From NCBI GenBank assembly GCA_964244495.1, contig CAXTIU010000001.1, positions 248,001 through 312,000 of the forward strand: DNA of 64,000 nt, in the 5' to 3' direction. The first letter of the stretch is position 1, and the number at the start of each line of letters is the position of its first letter. The DNA comes from RH-AL1 sp964244495. GTDB taxonomy: Bacteria; Pseudomonadota; Alphaproteobacteria; Rhizobiales; Beijerinckiaceae. A program made the position numbers and the translations under genes. Shown here in pieces: positions 25,068 through 34,020 of this stretch. Under the pieces are notes generated by a model. That model was not told where the DNA came from and did not search any database. It saw only the letters and a list, made by a program, of their open reading frames with translations.

Positions 25068-26405
25068 CTAAACCGGCACCGGGCGCGAGCCGACGAGCCG
25101 CGCGACGACCTCGCCGACCGGCAGCGTGACCTTGTCCCCCGTCTTGCGGGCCTTCAGTTCGGCCGTCCCGTCGGCGAGGCCCTTGGGGCCGACGATGACC
25201 TGCCAAGGCAGCCCGATGAGGTCGAGCTTGGCGAACTTCTCGCCAGGGCGCGCGTCGGTGTCGTCGTAGAGGACGTCGACGCCGGCGCTCGTCAGTTCGC
25301 CGTAGAGGCGCTCGCAGGCGGCGTCGGTGCCGGCGTCCCCGACCTTGAGGTTCGCGAGGCCCACGCGGTAGGGCGCCACCGTTTCCGGCCAGACGATGCC
25401 GCGATCGTCGTGGCTCGCCTCGATGATCGCGCCCACCAGCCGCGAGACGCCGACGCCGTAGGAGCCGCACTGCGCCGGCCGCTCGACGCCGTCCGCGCCC
25501 GCGACCGTGGCCTTCATCGCCTTCGTGTACTTGTCGCCGAAGTAGAACACCTGCCCCACCTCGATGCCCCGCGTGGCGAGCCGGCGCTCGGCCGGGGTCT
25601 GCGCCTCGAAGCGGGCGGGATCGTGCACGTCCTCGGTGGCGGCGTAGGGCGTGGTCCATCGCTCGACGATGCCGGTGAGGTCGCCGCCGTAGTCGACGGT
25701 GGCCGGCGGGATCGGCAGCGCGAGCACGTCGCGGTCGACGAAGACGCCGGACTCGCCGGTCTCCGCCAGCACGATGAACTCGTGGCTGAGGTCGCCGCCG
25801 ATCGGCCCGGTCTCGGCGCGCATCGGGACGGCGGTGAGCCCCATGCGGGCGTAGAGCCGGAGGTAGGCGACGAACATCCTGTCGTAGGTGCGGCGCGCGG
25901 CGGCCTCGTCGACGTCGAACGAGTAGGCGTCCTTCATCAGGAACTCGCGCCCGCGCATCACGCCGAAGCGGGGCCGCTGCTCGTCGCGGAACTTCCATTG
26001 GATATGGTACAGGTTCTTCGGCAGATCCTTGTAGGATTTCACGCCGCCGCGGACGATGGCGGTGATCATCTCCTCGTTGGTCGGGCCATACAGCATCTCG
26101 CGCTTGTGGCGATCGGTGATGCGCAGCATCTCCGGCCCGTAGGCGTCGTAGCGGCCGGATTCGCGCCAAAGGTCGGCGAGCTGGAGGGTCGGCATCAGCA
26201 TCTCGACCGCGCCCGCCCGGTCCATCTCCTCGCGCACGATGTCCTCGATCTTCTTCAGCACGCGGAGGCCGAGCGGCAGCCAGGCGTAGATGCCGGCCGC
26301 TTCCTGCCGGATCATGCCGGCGCGCAGCATGAGCCGATGCGACAGGATCTCCGCCTCCTTCGGGTTGTCGCGAAGGATCGGCATGAAGAACTTGGACAGG
26401 CGCAT
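25068..26405 (-). CDS. proS: prolyl-tRNA synthetase
   Basis: A 445-aa class II aminoacyl-tRNA synthetase charging tRNA-Pro. Motif 1 and 2 regions: LRVLKKIEDIVREEMDRAGA, MLYGPTNEEMIT, QIQWKFRDE-like YHIQWKFRDEQRPRFGVMRGR; motif 3 CGSYGVGVSRLVGA. The protein lacks the ~180-residue editing insert found in E. coli ProRS between motifs 2 and 3, as usual for alphaproteobacteria. The anticodon-binding domain is at the C-terminus. Canonical start MRLSKFFMPILRDNPKEAE. lolC/E and lolD follow. Confidence 0.97.
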   Translation of the reverse strand: MRLSKFFMPILRDNPKEAEILSHRLMLRAGMIRQEAAGIYAWLPLGLRVLKKIEDIVREEMDRAGAVEMLMPTLQLADLWRESGRYDAYGPEMLRITDRHKREMLYGPTNEEMITAIVRGGVKSYKDLPKNLYHIQWKFRDEQRPRFGVMRGREFLMKDAYSFDVDEAAARRTYDRMFVAYLRLYARMGLTAVPMRAETGPIGGDLSHEFIVLAETGESGVFVDRDVLALPIPPATVDYGGDLTGIVERWTTPYAATEDVHDPARFEAQTPAERRLATRGIEVGQVFYFGDKYTKAMKATVAGADGVERPAQCGSYGVGVSRLVGAIIEASHDDRGIVWPETVAPYRVGLANLKVGDAGTDAACERLYGELTSAGVDVLYDDTDARPGEKFAKLDLIGLPWQVIVGPKGLADGTAELKARKTGDKVTLPVGEVVARLVGSRPVPV

Positions 26406-26601
26406 CGGACCACTCGGGGTGAGTCGCGACTCCTAACCGAACGAGCGGCGACCCGCCAGCGCCGGCAACGGCCTGCCCGTCGCGATCCTCGATCGCGTCG
26501 CCGAGCGAACCACCGTGGCAAGCGTGAACGCCGCGACCGACGCGGCGGGTTCTCGCCAACCGGCGCGTCGCCGCCCGGCGCGCCCGTTGGCGAGCGATGC
26601 C

Positions 26602-26650
26602 TTGACAACACCACGACCGCGAACGATCTACCTAAACGTACCGTACCGTT
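26602..26650 (+). promoter_or_regulatory. candidate promoter and operator-like repeat before the 62-aa secreted protein
   Basis: TTGACA at 26602-26607 is followed by a 17-bp spacer and GATCTA, then AACGTACCGTACCGTT at 26635-26650. The repeat is an imperfect palindrome (10 of 16 symmetric positions; outer AACG/CGTT arms) and also a tandem ACCGT repeat. It lies at or just after the expected transcription start, where a TetR-type repressor would block transcription. Regulator unknown. Confidence 0.4.
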
Positions 26651-26681
26651 CGGTTCCTCCTACAGTCGAAGGGTGTTCGTG

Positions 26682-26870
26682 ATGTTCAAGGGTTTCATCC
26701 TCGTCGCGCTGCTTGCCGCCAGCGCGCCGTGCCACGCGCAGGATCGATCCGGCGACAAGCCGATGGCGAGTTCCACCACCCAGCACGTGGATCCGGCGAA
26801 GCGTGCCTGGTTCCAGCAGGCGGTGAGCCACATCCTGGATACCGCCGACGATCGTGCCGGCACCCGTTGA
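26682..26870 (+). CDS. very small secreted protein, unknown
   Basis: A 62-aa protein with a clear signal peptide (MFKGFILVALLAASAPCHAQ, cleavage after CHA). The mature 42 residues are polar (HVDPAKRAWFQQAVSHILD) with one predicted amphipathic helix. No family recognised. An in-frame GTG three codons upstream is an alternative start; the ribosome site is weak. The stop is 6 bp from the convergent Do-type protease stop. The promoter-like and operator-like sequence upstream supports a real gene. Confidence 0.55.
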   Translation: MFKGFILVALLAASAPCHAQDRSGDKPMASSTTQHVDPAKRAWFQQAVSHILDTADDRAGTR

Positions 26871-26876
26871 CGCGCT

Positions 26877-28301
26877 TCAGTTGTTCAGGACGGTGTTGAT
26901 CACCTGGTCGCCGCGTCCGATCGACAACTTCCAGTAGTAGTGCTGCCCCGACGTCGCGTCCCTCAGGTCGGCGGTCGTCTTGATGGCCCTCCCGTTCACC
27001 GCCAGGATGAGGTCGCCTTTCTGGAAGGCCACGGAAGCGGCGTTGGTGTCGGGCGTGACGTCGGTGATCACCACGCCGTCCCGGTTCTCCGTGCTGGACA
27101 GTTCCTCCGCCACCGCCGGCGACAGGTTCTCGGCGGTGATCCCCGCGAACGGATTGTCGCCGCTGAGGCGAACCTTGTCGGGCTTCGGCACGTCGGGAGC
27201 GCGCACCAGCTTGATCGTGAGCGGCAGGGACGTGCCGGCGCGCCGGACCGTCACGGTCGCGGCGCCGCCGAGCGGCTTGGTGCCGAAGCGGAACGTGAAG
27301 CTTTCCGGGCTCTCGACCAGCTTGCCGTCGACCGCTGTGATCAGGTCGCCGTGCTTCATGCCGGCGGCGGCGGCCGGGCCGGCGGCGTTCACATCCGTCA
27401 CGAGCGCCCCGACCGGCCGATTGAGACCCAGGGATTGCGCGATGTCGGTGGTGACGCCCTGCAGGCTCGCGCCGAGCCAGGGACGATGGACGACGGTGTC
27501 GCCGGCCTTGGCGGCGGCCACGACGATCTTGACCATGTCGACCGGGATCGCGAAGCCGATGCCGATCGAGCCGCCGGATTGCGAGAAGATCGCCGAATTG
27601 ATGCCGACCAGGCGGGCGTGGGTGTCGACGAGCGCGCCGCCGGAGTTGCCGGGATTGATCGAGGCGTCGGTCTGCAGGTAGAAGCTCGACGCGCCTTGCC
27701 CGACGTTGGCGCGCGCCAGCGCGGAGACGATGCCCTGCGTGACCGTCTGGCCGACGCCGAAGGGATCGCCGATGGCGAGCGCGATGTCGCCCACCTCGAC
27801 GTTGTCCGACTCGCCGAGCTGCATGACCGGGAACGGCCTGTCACCCTTGACCCTGAGCACGGCGAGGTCGTTGCGCTGGTCGCGCAGGACGATCTGGGCG
27901 GGATACTCGCTCTGGTCGGAGAGCGCCACCTTGACGTCCGTCATCTGGTCGATGACGTGGTAGTTGGTGACGACCAGGCCGGAGGCGTCGACGAGCACGC
28001 CGGAGCCGAGCGAGCGCGCGGTCTGCGACTGGGGCCCCGCGTCCCCGCCCCCGCCGCCGAAGAACTGGCGGAACACCGGATCGTCGAACAGCGGGTTGCG
28101 CTGGATCCTGTCGGTCCGCGACGCGTAAACGTTGACGACGGCCGGCGCCGCCTTCTTGACCACCGGCGCGAAGGACAGCGACACTTCCGCGTCGGTCTGC
28201 GGAACCTGCTTGGCTTGGGCGCGAGCCGGCACCGGCGAGGTCGCGACGACGGCCGCCGCGTAGGCCAAGGCTCCGACCAAGGCTGCGGGGATCGGCTTCA
28301 T
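26877..28301 (-). CDS. Do-family periplasmic serine protease (DegP/DegQ/MucD-like)
   Basis: A 474-aa exported trypsin-like protease-chaperone. Signal peptide (ALVGALAYAAAVVATSPVPA), then the catalytic triad H115 (VTNYHVID), D145 (RNDLAVL) and S220 (NPGNSGGAL). Two PDZ domains follow (about 285-375 and 390-470; LGASLQGVTTDIAQ, GDLITAVDG, GVVITDVTPDTNAA, GDLILAVNGR). A Gly-rich loop FFGGGGGDAG precedes the protease domain. ATG at 28301 has GGAG upstream. It lies after rplQ, as in several Rhizobiales, beyond a terminator. Confidence 0.92.
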   Translation of the reverse strand: MKPIPAALVGALAYAAAVVATSPVPARAQAKQVPQTDAEVSLSFAPVVKKAAPAVVNVYASRTDRIQRNPLFDDPVFRQFFGGGGGDAGPQSQTARSLGSGVLVDASGLVVTNYHVIDQMTDVKVALSDQSEYPAQIVLRDQRNDLAVLRVKGDRPFPVMQLGESDNVEVGDIALAIGDPFGVGQTVTQGIVSALARANVGQGASSFYLQTDASINPGNSGGALVDTHARLVGINSAIFSQSGGSIGIGFAIPVDMVKIVVAAAKAGDTVVHRPWLGASLQGVTTDIAQSLGLNRPVGALVTDVNAAGPAAAAGMKHGDLITAVDGKLVESPESFTFRFGTKPLGGAATVTVRRAGTSLPLTIKLVRAPDVPKPDKVRLSGDNPFAGITAENLSPAVAEELSSTENRDGVVITDVTPDTNAASVAFQKGDLILAVNGRAIKTTADLRDATSGQHYYWKLSIGRGDQVINTVLNN

Positions 28302-28394
28302 GAAACGCTCCGTGGTGGACCGGCCCGGGCTCGGCGGGAACCGCCGAGCGAACGAGAGGCGATGTGGCGAGAGCGCCGGGACAAAGCGCCGCGA

Positions 28395-28426
28395 CAAAGA
28401 AAAGCCCGACGCGGACAGGTCCGGGC
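28395..28426 (-). terminator. Rho-independent terminator after rplQ
   Basis: On the minus strand GCCCG pairs with CGGGC across a 13-nt loop that can form extra pairs, followed directly by TTTTCTTTG. It sits 30 bp after the rplQ stop and marks the end of the S10-spc-alpha array. Confidence 0.65.
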
Positions 28427-28458
28427 CGGGCGAGGATATGTGGGCCGGGGCCGCGCGA

Positions 28459-28872
28459 TCAAGCGGCGTCGGCGTCCGCCTGCACGGGACCGGAGTCCTT
28501 GCCCTTGGCGGACACGTCGCGGTCGATGAACTCGATGACCGCCATCGCGGCGTTGTCACCGTAGCGGAAGCCGGCCTTCAGCACCCGCGTGTAACCGCCG
28601 GGCCGCTCCTTGTAGCGAGGCCCGAGCGTGTCGAACAGCTTGCGGACGAGGTCGACATCCTTGATCTGCGCGATGGCCTGGCGGCGGGCGTGCAGGTCGC
28701 CGCGCTTGCCGAGCGTCACCAGCTTCTCGACCACCGGCCGCAGGTCCTTGGCCTTCGGCAGCGTGGTGACGATCTGCTCGTGCTTGATAAGCGCCTGGCA
28801 CATGTTGGCGAACATCGCCTTGCGGTGCTCGTGGGTGCGGTTGAAACGGCGCTTCGCGCGACCGTGATACAT
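28459..28872 (-). CDS. rplQ: 50S ribosomal protein L17
   Basis: A 137-aa ribosomal protein (YHGRAKRRFNRTHEHRKAM, LGPRYKERPGGYTRVLKAGFR) near the polypeptide exit tunnel. ATG at 28872 has AGGAGA upstream; the 20 in-frame upstream codons are excluded. Last gene of the alpha operon. The C-terminal ~17 residues are a lineage-typical Ala/Asp tail. Confidence 0.97.
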   Translation of the reverse strand: MYHGRAKRRFNRTHEHRKAMFANMCQALIKHEQIVTTLPKAKDLRPVVEKLVTLGKRGDLHARRQAIAQIKDVDLVRKLFDTLGPRYKERPGGYTRVLKAGFRYGDNAAMAVIEFIDRDVSAKGKDSGPVQADADAA

Positions 28873-28968
28873 GGCGGTCTCCTGTTGTGCGGCCGCCGTG
28901 CCAAGGGACGGCCGGTGATTATCGTTCGCCACCCTTCGCCGCTTGTGGGAAGGACGGGAGGTCGGCCC

Positions 28969-29985
28969 TTAGTAGTGCTCCTCGAACCGCTTGGCGAGTT
29001 CGTCGATGTTCTCCGGCGGCCAGCCGGTCACCTCCATGCCGAGGTGGAGACCCATCTGCGCCAGCACTTCCTTGATCTCGTTCAGCGACTTGCGACCGAA
29101 GTTCGGGGTCCGAAGCATCTCCGCCTCGGTCTTCTGGATGAGGTCGCCGATGTAGACGATGTTGTCGTTCTTCAGGCAGTTCGCCGAGCGGACCGACAGT
29201 TCCAGTTCGTCGACCTTCTTGAGCAGCGCCGGGTTGAAGGCCAGTTCGGGGATCGTCGGCGCCACTTCCTCGCGGCGCGGCTCCTCGAAGTTGACGAACA
29301 CGTTCAGCTGATCCTGGAGGATGCGCGCGGAATAGGCGATCGCGTCTTCCGGCGTCAGCGAGCCGTTGGTCTCGACTTCCATCGTCAGCTTGTCGAGCTC
29401 GAGGTTCTGGCCCTCGCGGGTGTTCTCGACGCGGTAGCTGACCTTGCGCACCGGCGAGAACAGGCTATCGATCGGGATGAGGCCAATCGGCGAGTCCTCA
29501 TTGCGATTGTGGTCGGCGGGTACGTAACCCTTGCCCGTGGCGACCGTGAACTCCATCCGGATCTCGGCGCCCTCGTCGAGCGTGCAGATCACGAGATTGG
29601 GGTTGAGGATCGTCACGTCGTTGACGGTGGCGATGTCGCCGGCGGTCACCTTGCCGGGGCCGGTCTTCTTCAGCACCATGCGCTTGGGGCCGTCGCCCTG
29701 CATCTTGACCGCGATGTCCTTGATGTTGAGGACGAGGTCGGTCACGTCCTCGCGCACGCCGGGGATCGACGAGAACTCGTGCAACACGCCGTCGATGTGC
29801 ACCGAGGTGATGGCGGCGCCCTGCAGCGAGGAAAGCAGGATGCGGCGCAGCGCGTTGCCGAGGGTCAGGGCGAAGCCGCGCTCCAAAGGCTCGGCGATGA
29901 CGGTGGCGAAGCGCTTGGGATCGTCCCCGGACACGACGTCCAGCTTGTTGGGCTTGGTCAGTTCTTGCCAGTTCTTCTGAATCAC
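28969..29985 (-). CDS. rpoA: DNA-directed RNA polymerase subunit alpha
   Basis: A 338-aa subunit. The N-terminal dimerisation domain shows FATVIAEPLERGFALTLGNALRRILLSSL; the C-terminal DNA- and activator-binding domain begins near residue 250 (VRSANCLKNDNIVYIGDLI). I take GTG at 29985 (VIQKNWQEL) as start because GAAGGG lies 8 nt upstream and it matches family N-termini; a GTG three codons earlier is less well placed. Between rpsK and rplQ as in most bacteria. Confidence 0.97.
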   Translation of the reverse strand: MIQKNWQELTKPNKLDVVSGDDPKRFATVIAEPLERGFALTLGNALRRILLSSLQGAAITSVHIDGVLHEFSSIPGVREDVTDLVLNIKDIAVKMQGDGPKRMVLKKTGPGKVTAGDIATVNDVTILNPNLVICTLDEGAEIRMEFTVATGKGYVPADHNRNEDSPIGLIPIDSLFSPVRKVSYRVENTREGQNLELDKLTMEVETNGSLTPEDAIAYSARILQDQLNVFVNFEEPRREEVAPTIPELAFNPALLKKVDELELSVRSANCLKNDNIVYIGDLIQKTEAEMLRTPNFGRKSLNEIKEVLAQMGLHLGMEVTGWPPENIDELAKRFEEHY

Positions 29986-30067
29986 GCAATGCACCCTTCA
30001 TGATGCGGGCAGGACGGCCGGATCGCCATCTTGCTGGAAGTCGAGCGAACGGGACAACGCGGCGGCG

Positions 30068-30457
30068 TCACACGCGGCGGCGCTTCTTCGGGCGGCAGCC
30101 ATTGTGCGGGATCGGCGTCACGTCGCGGATGGAGGTGACCATGAAGCCCGCCGCCTGGAGCGCCCGCAGGGCCGACTCGCGCCCGGAGCCCGGGCCCGAG
30201 ACTTCGACCTCCAGGGTCCGCATGCCGTGCTCGGCCGCCTTGCGCGCGGCATCCTCCGCCGCCATCTGCGCCGCGTAGGGCGTGGACTTGCGCGAGCCCT
30301 TGAAACCCATCGTGCCGGCGGACGACCAGGAGATGGTGTTACCCTGCGCGTCCGAGATCGTGATCATGGTGTTGTTGAACGTCGAGGACACGTGGGCGAT
30401 GCCCGACACGATGTTCTTGCGCTCGCGCCGCTTGACGCGCGTTGCCTCTTTGGCCAT
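30068..30457 (-). CDS. rpsK: 30S ribosomal protein S11
   Basis: A 129-aa protein of the 30S platform (NIVSGIAHVSSTFNNTMI, GRESALRALQAAGF) with the basic C-terminal NGCRPKKRRRV. Canonical length. It forms part of the mRNA exit/E-site region. Alpha operon, between rpsM and rpoA. Confidence 0.98.
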   Translation of the reverse strand: MAKEATRVKRRERKNIVSGIAHVSSTFNNTMITISDAQGNTISWSSAGTMGFKGSRKSTPYAAQMAAEDAARKAAEHGMRTLEVEVSGPGSGRESALRALQAAGFMVTSIRDVTPIPHNGCRPKKRRRV

Positions 30458-30561
30458 GGCCGTTCGATCCTTCTGGCGCGCCCGTGATGCCAGGCGCTCG
30501 GGTTATCCTTGAGCCCCGGGGAAGCCGAAGCGCCCGCCGGGGCGGTCGACGTGGTCGCCGC

Positions 30562-30930
30562 CTACTTCTTCTTGCCGGCGATCGGCTTCGCCTTGCCCTT
30601 GCGGGTGCGGGCGTTGGTGTGGGTGCGCTGACCACGCACGGGCAGCTGACGGCGGTGCCGCAGGCCACGGTAGCAGCCGAGGTCCATCAGTCGCTTGATG
30701 TTGATCGACACCTCGCGGCGCAGGTCGCCTTCCACCATGTAGTCGCGATCGATCGTCTCGCGGATCTGCAGGACCTCGGCATCGGTCAGCTGCGCCACGC
30801 GACGGTCGGCGGGAATTGAGACCTTCTCGCAGATCTCGCCGGCCTTGGCGGAGCCGATACCGTGGATGTACTGGAGCGCGATGACGACGCGCTTGTTGGT
30901 CGGAATATTGACGCCGGCTATGCGAGCCAT
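30562..30930 (-). CDS. rpsM: 30S ribosomal protein S13
   Basis: A 122-aa head protein (ARIAGVNIPTNKRVVIALQY, GLRHRRQLPVRGQRTHTNAR) that contacts the P-site tRNA and the 50S subunit. The ATG at 30930 gives the family N-terminus; the long upstream open frame is leader. First gene of the alpha operon, with a candidate promoter ~200 nt upstream. Confidence 0.98.
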   Translation of the reverse strand: MARIAGVNIPTNKRVVIALQYIHGIGSAKAGEICEKVSIPADRRVAQLTDAEVLQIRETIDRDYMVEGDLRREVSINIKRLMDLGCYRGLRHRRQLPVRGQRTHTNARTRKGKAKPIAGKKK

Positions 30931-31135
30931 CCGTTTCGCTCCATGTCGTGCTTCGAGAAGTCGAGCTTCGGCGAAGCGAGGGTGACGCTCCCGAGAGATT
31001 CCATCGTCCGCATCCGGTGGAGGCCGGCCTTCGCGGTCCGCGCTCTTGATCGCTCGGTTTGATCGCGACAACAGCGAAGGCGGTCGGCCCCGAGGAGAGG
31101 CCGCCGCCAGAACGATCATCGTCGGTTCCCATTAG

Positions 31136-31164
31136 CGGTTAAAGTCTATTCGAGCGGCGGTCAA
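31136..31164 (-). promoter_or_regulatory. candidate sigma70 promoter for rpsM-rpsK-rpoA-rplQ
   Basis: Minus-strand TTGACC and TAACCG with a 17-bp spacer, in the 274-bp gap between adk and rpsM. This would give a leader of about 200 nt before rpsM, where S4-like feedback control acts in E. coli. Prediction by eye. Confidence 0.55.
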
Positions 31165-31204
31165 TGGAAATACGCCGGCGCGGCCGATCTTCGGTGAGCA
31201 GGGC

Positions 31205-31798
31205 TCACGCGTCCTGGCGTTGCTTGAGGAACGTGTCGATCGCGGCCGAAACGTCGTCGATCGCGGCCATGCCGTCGACGACGTGAAGATCGCCGACGCC
31301 GCGATAATAGTCGGCGACCGGTGCCGTCTTCTCGCGGTAGATCGCCAGCCGCTTGGCGAAAGCCTCCACGTTGTCGTCGTCGCGCACCGTGCCGCCGGCG
31401 GCCAGCGTCTGCGCGACACGCTGCTCCATGCGCCGCACCAAGGCCGCCTCGTCGACACGCAGTTCGAGCACCGCGTTGAGCTCCATGCCGCGTTGCCGAA
31501 GCAGGGTCGCCAGCGCCTCGGCCTGCGCCACCGTGCGCGGGAAGCCGTCGAGGATGAATCCGTTGACGGCGTCGGGCTGCTCGATGCGATCGCCGATGAG
31601 GCCGATGACTATCTCGTCGGACACGAGCTTGCCTTCGCTCATGATCGCCTGGGCTTCCTGCCCGAGCGGCGTGCGGGCCGCCACGGCGGCACGAAGCATG
31701 TCGCCGGTCGAGAGCTGCGGGATGCCGAACCTCGCCGTGAGCCTACTGGACTGCGTGCCCTTGCCGGCACCGGGAGGTCCGAGCAGGATCAGCCTCAT
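31205..31798 (-). CDS. adk: adenylate kinase, short form
   Basis: A 197-aa enzyme interconverting AMP + ATP and 2 ADP. P-loop GPPGAGKGT at residues 7-15, STGDMLRAAV for AMP binding, and FILDGFPRTVAQAEAL. The zinc/LID insertion is absent, as in short-form alphaproteobacterial Adk. ATG overlaps the secY stop (ATGA), so it is translationally coupled to secY. Confidence 0.97.
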   Translation of the reverse strand: MRLILLGPPGAGKGTQSSRLTARFGIPQLSTGDMLRAAVAARTPLGQEAQAIMSEGKLVSDEIVIGLIGDRIEQPDAVNGFILDGFPRTVAQAEALATLLRQRGMELNAVLELRVDEAALVRRMEQRVAQTLAAGGTVRDDDNVEAFAKRLAIYREKTAPVADYYRGVGDLHVVDGMAAIDDVSAAIDTFLKQRQDA

Positions 31799-33132
31799 CT
31801 TCGTTTCCCTCGCCCTTTCGCCTTCTTGATCAGGCCCTCGTACTGGTGGGCCTGCAAGTGACCGTGGATCTGCGCCACGGTGTCCATGGTCACGCTGACG
31901 ACGATCAGCAGCGACGTGCCGCCAAAGTAGAACGGCAGGGCGGCGTAGGAAATCAGTATTTCGGGGAGGAGGCAGATCAGGGCGAGGTAGGCGGCGCCGA
32001 GCACGGTCACGCGCATGAGGATCTTGTCGATGTGCTGCGAGGTGCGCTCGCCCGGCCGGATGCCGGGGATGAAGCCCCCGTGCTTCTTCAGGTTGTCGGC
32101 CGTCTCCTGAGGGTTGAAGACGATGGCCGTGTAGAAGAAGGCGAAGAAGACGATCAGGCCGATGTAGGCGAGCATGTAGAGCGGCCGGCCGTGCCCGAGA
32201 TACGTCGTCACCAGCCCCAGGATGCCGGAACCACCCTCCTTGCCTTGAGAGAAGTTGGCGATGGTGGTCGGCAGCAGCAGGAGCGAGGACGCGAAGATCG
32301 GGGGGATCACGCCCGACGTGTTGAGCTTCAGCGGCAGGAACGAGGTTTGCCCTTCGTAGACGCGGTTGCCCTGCTGGCGCTTGGGATAGGTGATCAGCAG
32401 GCGGCGTTGCGCCCGCTCCATGAACACGATGAAGGCGATCACGGCGATCGCCATGACCATGACGATCAGGATGATGCTGGTCGAGATCGCGCCCTGCCGA
32501 CCGAGTTCGAGCGTGTTGGCGATCGCCGCCGGGAACGCGGCGATGATGCCGGCGAAGATGATCAGCGACGATCCGTTGCCGATGCCGCGCGAGGTGATCT
32601 GCTCGCCGAGCCACATCAGGAACATCGTGCCGCCCATGAGGGTCAGCACCGTGGAGATCCGGAAGAACCAGCCCGGCGTCGTCACGACATGCGCCTGCCC
32701 CTCAAGCCCGACGGAGATGCCGTAGGCCTGGAACAGGGCCAGGAACACGGTGAGGTAGCGCGTGTACTGGTTGATGACCTTGCGGCCGGCCTCGCCCTCC
32801 TTCTTCAAGGTCTCGAGCGATGGGACGACGGAGGTCAGCAGCTGGATGATGATGGAGGCGGAGATGTAGGGCATGATGTTCAGGGCGAAGATCGCCATGC
32901 GCTGCACGGCGCCGCCCGAGAACATGTTGAAGAGCTCCAGCACGCCCTGCTTGTGGCTGGTGAAGTTCGCCTGGAACGCGGCGGGATCGATGCCGGGCAG
33001 CGGGATGTAGGTGCCGAGCCGGTAGATGAACAGCGCGCCGAGCGTGAACCAGATCCGCTTCTTGAGTTCATCCGCCTTGGCGAAGGCGCCCCAGTTCACA
33101 TTTGCCGCGAGCTGTTCTGCCGCTGATGCCAT
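31795..33132 (-). CDS. secY: preprotein translocase subunit SecY
   Basis: A 445-aa channel protein with ten transmembrane segments, the central pore of SecYEG. Family marks: RIWFTLGALFIYRLGTYIPLPGID at the first helix, MSGGAVQR-like FSGGAVQRMAIFALNIMPYISASI, and the cytoplasmic loop ERAQRRLLITYPKRQQGNR. ATG at 33132 has AGGAG upstream. Between rplO (164-bp gap) and adk. SecE is encoded at 60 kb. Confidence 0.98.
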   Translation of the reverse strand: MASAAEQLAANVNWGAFAKADELKKRIWFTLGALFIYRLGTYIPLPGIDPAAFQANFTSHKQGVLELFNMFSGGAVQRMAIFALNIMPYISASIIIQLLTSVVPSLETLKKEGEAGRKVINQYTRYLTVFLALFQAYGISVGLEGQAHVVTTPGWFFRISTVLTLMGGTMFLMWLGEQITSRGIGNGSSLIIFAGIIAAFPAAIANTLELGRQGAISTSIILIVMVMAIAVIAFIVFMERAQRRLLITYPKRQQGNRVYEGQTSFLPLKLNTSGVIPPIFASSLLLLPTTIANFSQGKEGGSGILGLVTTYLGHGRPLYMLAYIGLIVFFAFFYTAIVFNPQETADNLKKHGGFIPGIRPGERTSQHIDKILMRVTVLGAAYLALICLLPEILISYAALPFYFGGTSLLIVVSVTMDTVAQIHGHLQAHQYEGLIKKAKGRGKRR

Positions 33133-33296
33133 CACGTGCTCCTGGGACCGCTTCTTCTTGACCGGGCGCGCCAAGGCGCGCGGCCGGTGACCTCTGCGGT
33201 GGCCGGACGTGACCGCCGCCCGAGGCCCTTATGCGCCCGCCCGCGCCATGCCGGCAAGACGGCCGGCCGAGGCGGACGGCAACGGGTCGAACGCGG

Positions 33297-33794
33297 TCAG
33301 GCGACCGGCGCGGCGGCGGCCGGCTTCGCCCCGGCGATGTCGAGCAGCCGGATGCTGCCGCCGGCCTTCTCGATAGCGGCGACCGCGCCCTTCGAGGCGG
33401 CGGACACCTCGAATGTCAGCTTGGCCGACAGCTCCCCGACGCCAAGGATCTTCACCCCATCGCGCGGCTTGGACACGACGCCCGAGGCGATCAGGGCTTC
33501 GAGCGTCACCGGCGCGCCCGTGTCGAGCTTGCCGGCATCGACGGCCGTCTGGATGCGTCCGACGTTCACCTCGTTGTAGTCGACCGAGAAGGGGTTCCAG
33601 AAGCCGCGCTTCGGCAAGCGGCGGTGCAAGGGCATCTGGCCGCCCTCGAAGCCCTTGATGGCGACGCCGGAGCGGGCCTTCTGGCCCTTGACGCCACGTC
33701 CGCCCGTCTTGCCCTTGCCCGAGCCGATGCCGCGCCCGACGCGCATGCGGTTCTTCGACGAGCCGGGATTGTCGTGGATCTCGTTGAGCTTCAT
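33297..33794 (-). CDS. rplO: 50S ribosomal protein L15
   Basis: A 165-aa 50S protein (KLNEIHDNPGSSKNRMRVGR, GIGSGKGKTGGRGVKGQKAR) whose N-terminal extension threads through 23S rRNA. The C-terminal tail is Ala/Pro-rich. Start overlaps the rpmD stop by 4 bp (ATGA). Confidence 0.97.
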   Translation of the reverse strand: MKLNEIHDNPGSSKNRMRVGRGIGSGKGKTGGRGVKGQKARSGVAIKGFEGGQMPLHRRLPKRGFWNPFSVDYNEVNVGRIQTAVDAGKLDTGAPVTLEALIASGVVSKPRDGVKILGVGELSAKLTFEVSAASKGAVAAIEKAGGSIRLLDIAGAKPAAAAPVA

Positions 33795-34009
33795 GACGTC
33801 CTCCCCTCTTCGACGACGCGGACGAGGTGCGCGACCTTGGCGATCATGCCGCGCACGGCCGGCGTATCCTCGAGCGTCGAGCGCCGCCCGATCTTGTTCA
33901 GCTTGAGGCCGATCAGCGTCGCGCGCTGCTCCGCCGGGCGGCCGATCGGGCTGCCCTTCTGCTCGACCGTCACGCTCCTGCCGCCCAGCGTCTTTCCGTT
34001 CTCGGCCAT
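33791..34009 (-). CDS. rpmD: 50S ribosomal protein L30
   Basis: A 72-aa protein; the core VTVEQKGSPIGRPAEQRATL and GLKLNKIGRRSTLEDTPAVR is typical of L30. ATG at 34009 (MAENGKTLGG). Overlaps rplO by 4 bp and follows rpsE by 11 bp. Confidence 0.96.
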   Translation of the reverse strand: MAENGKTLGGRSVTVEQKGSPIGRPAEQRATLIGLKLNKIGRRSTLEDTPAVRGMIAKVAHLVRVVEEGRTS

Positions 34010-34020
34010 GGTCCCGCTCC

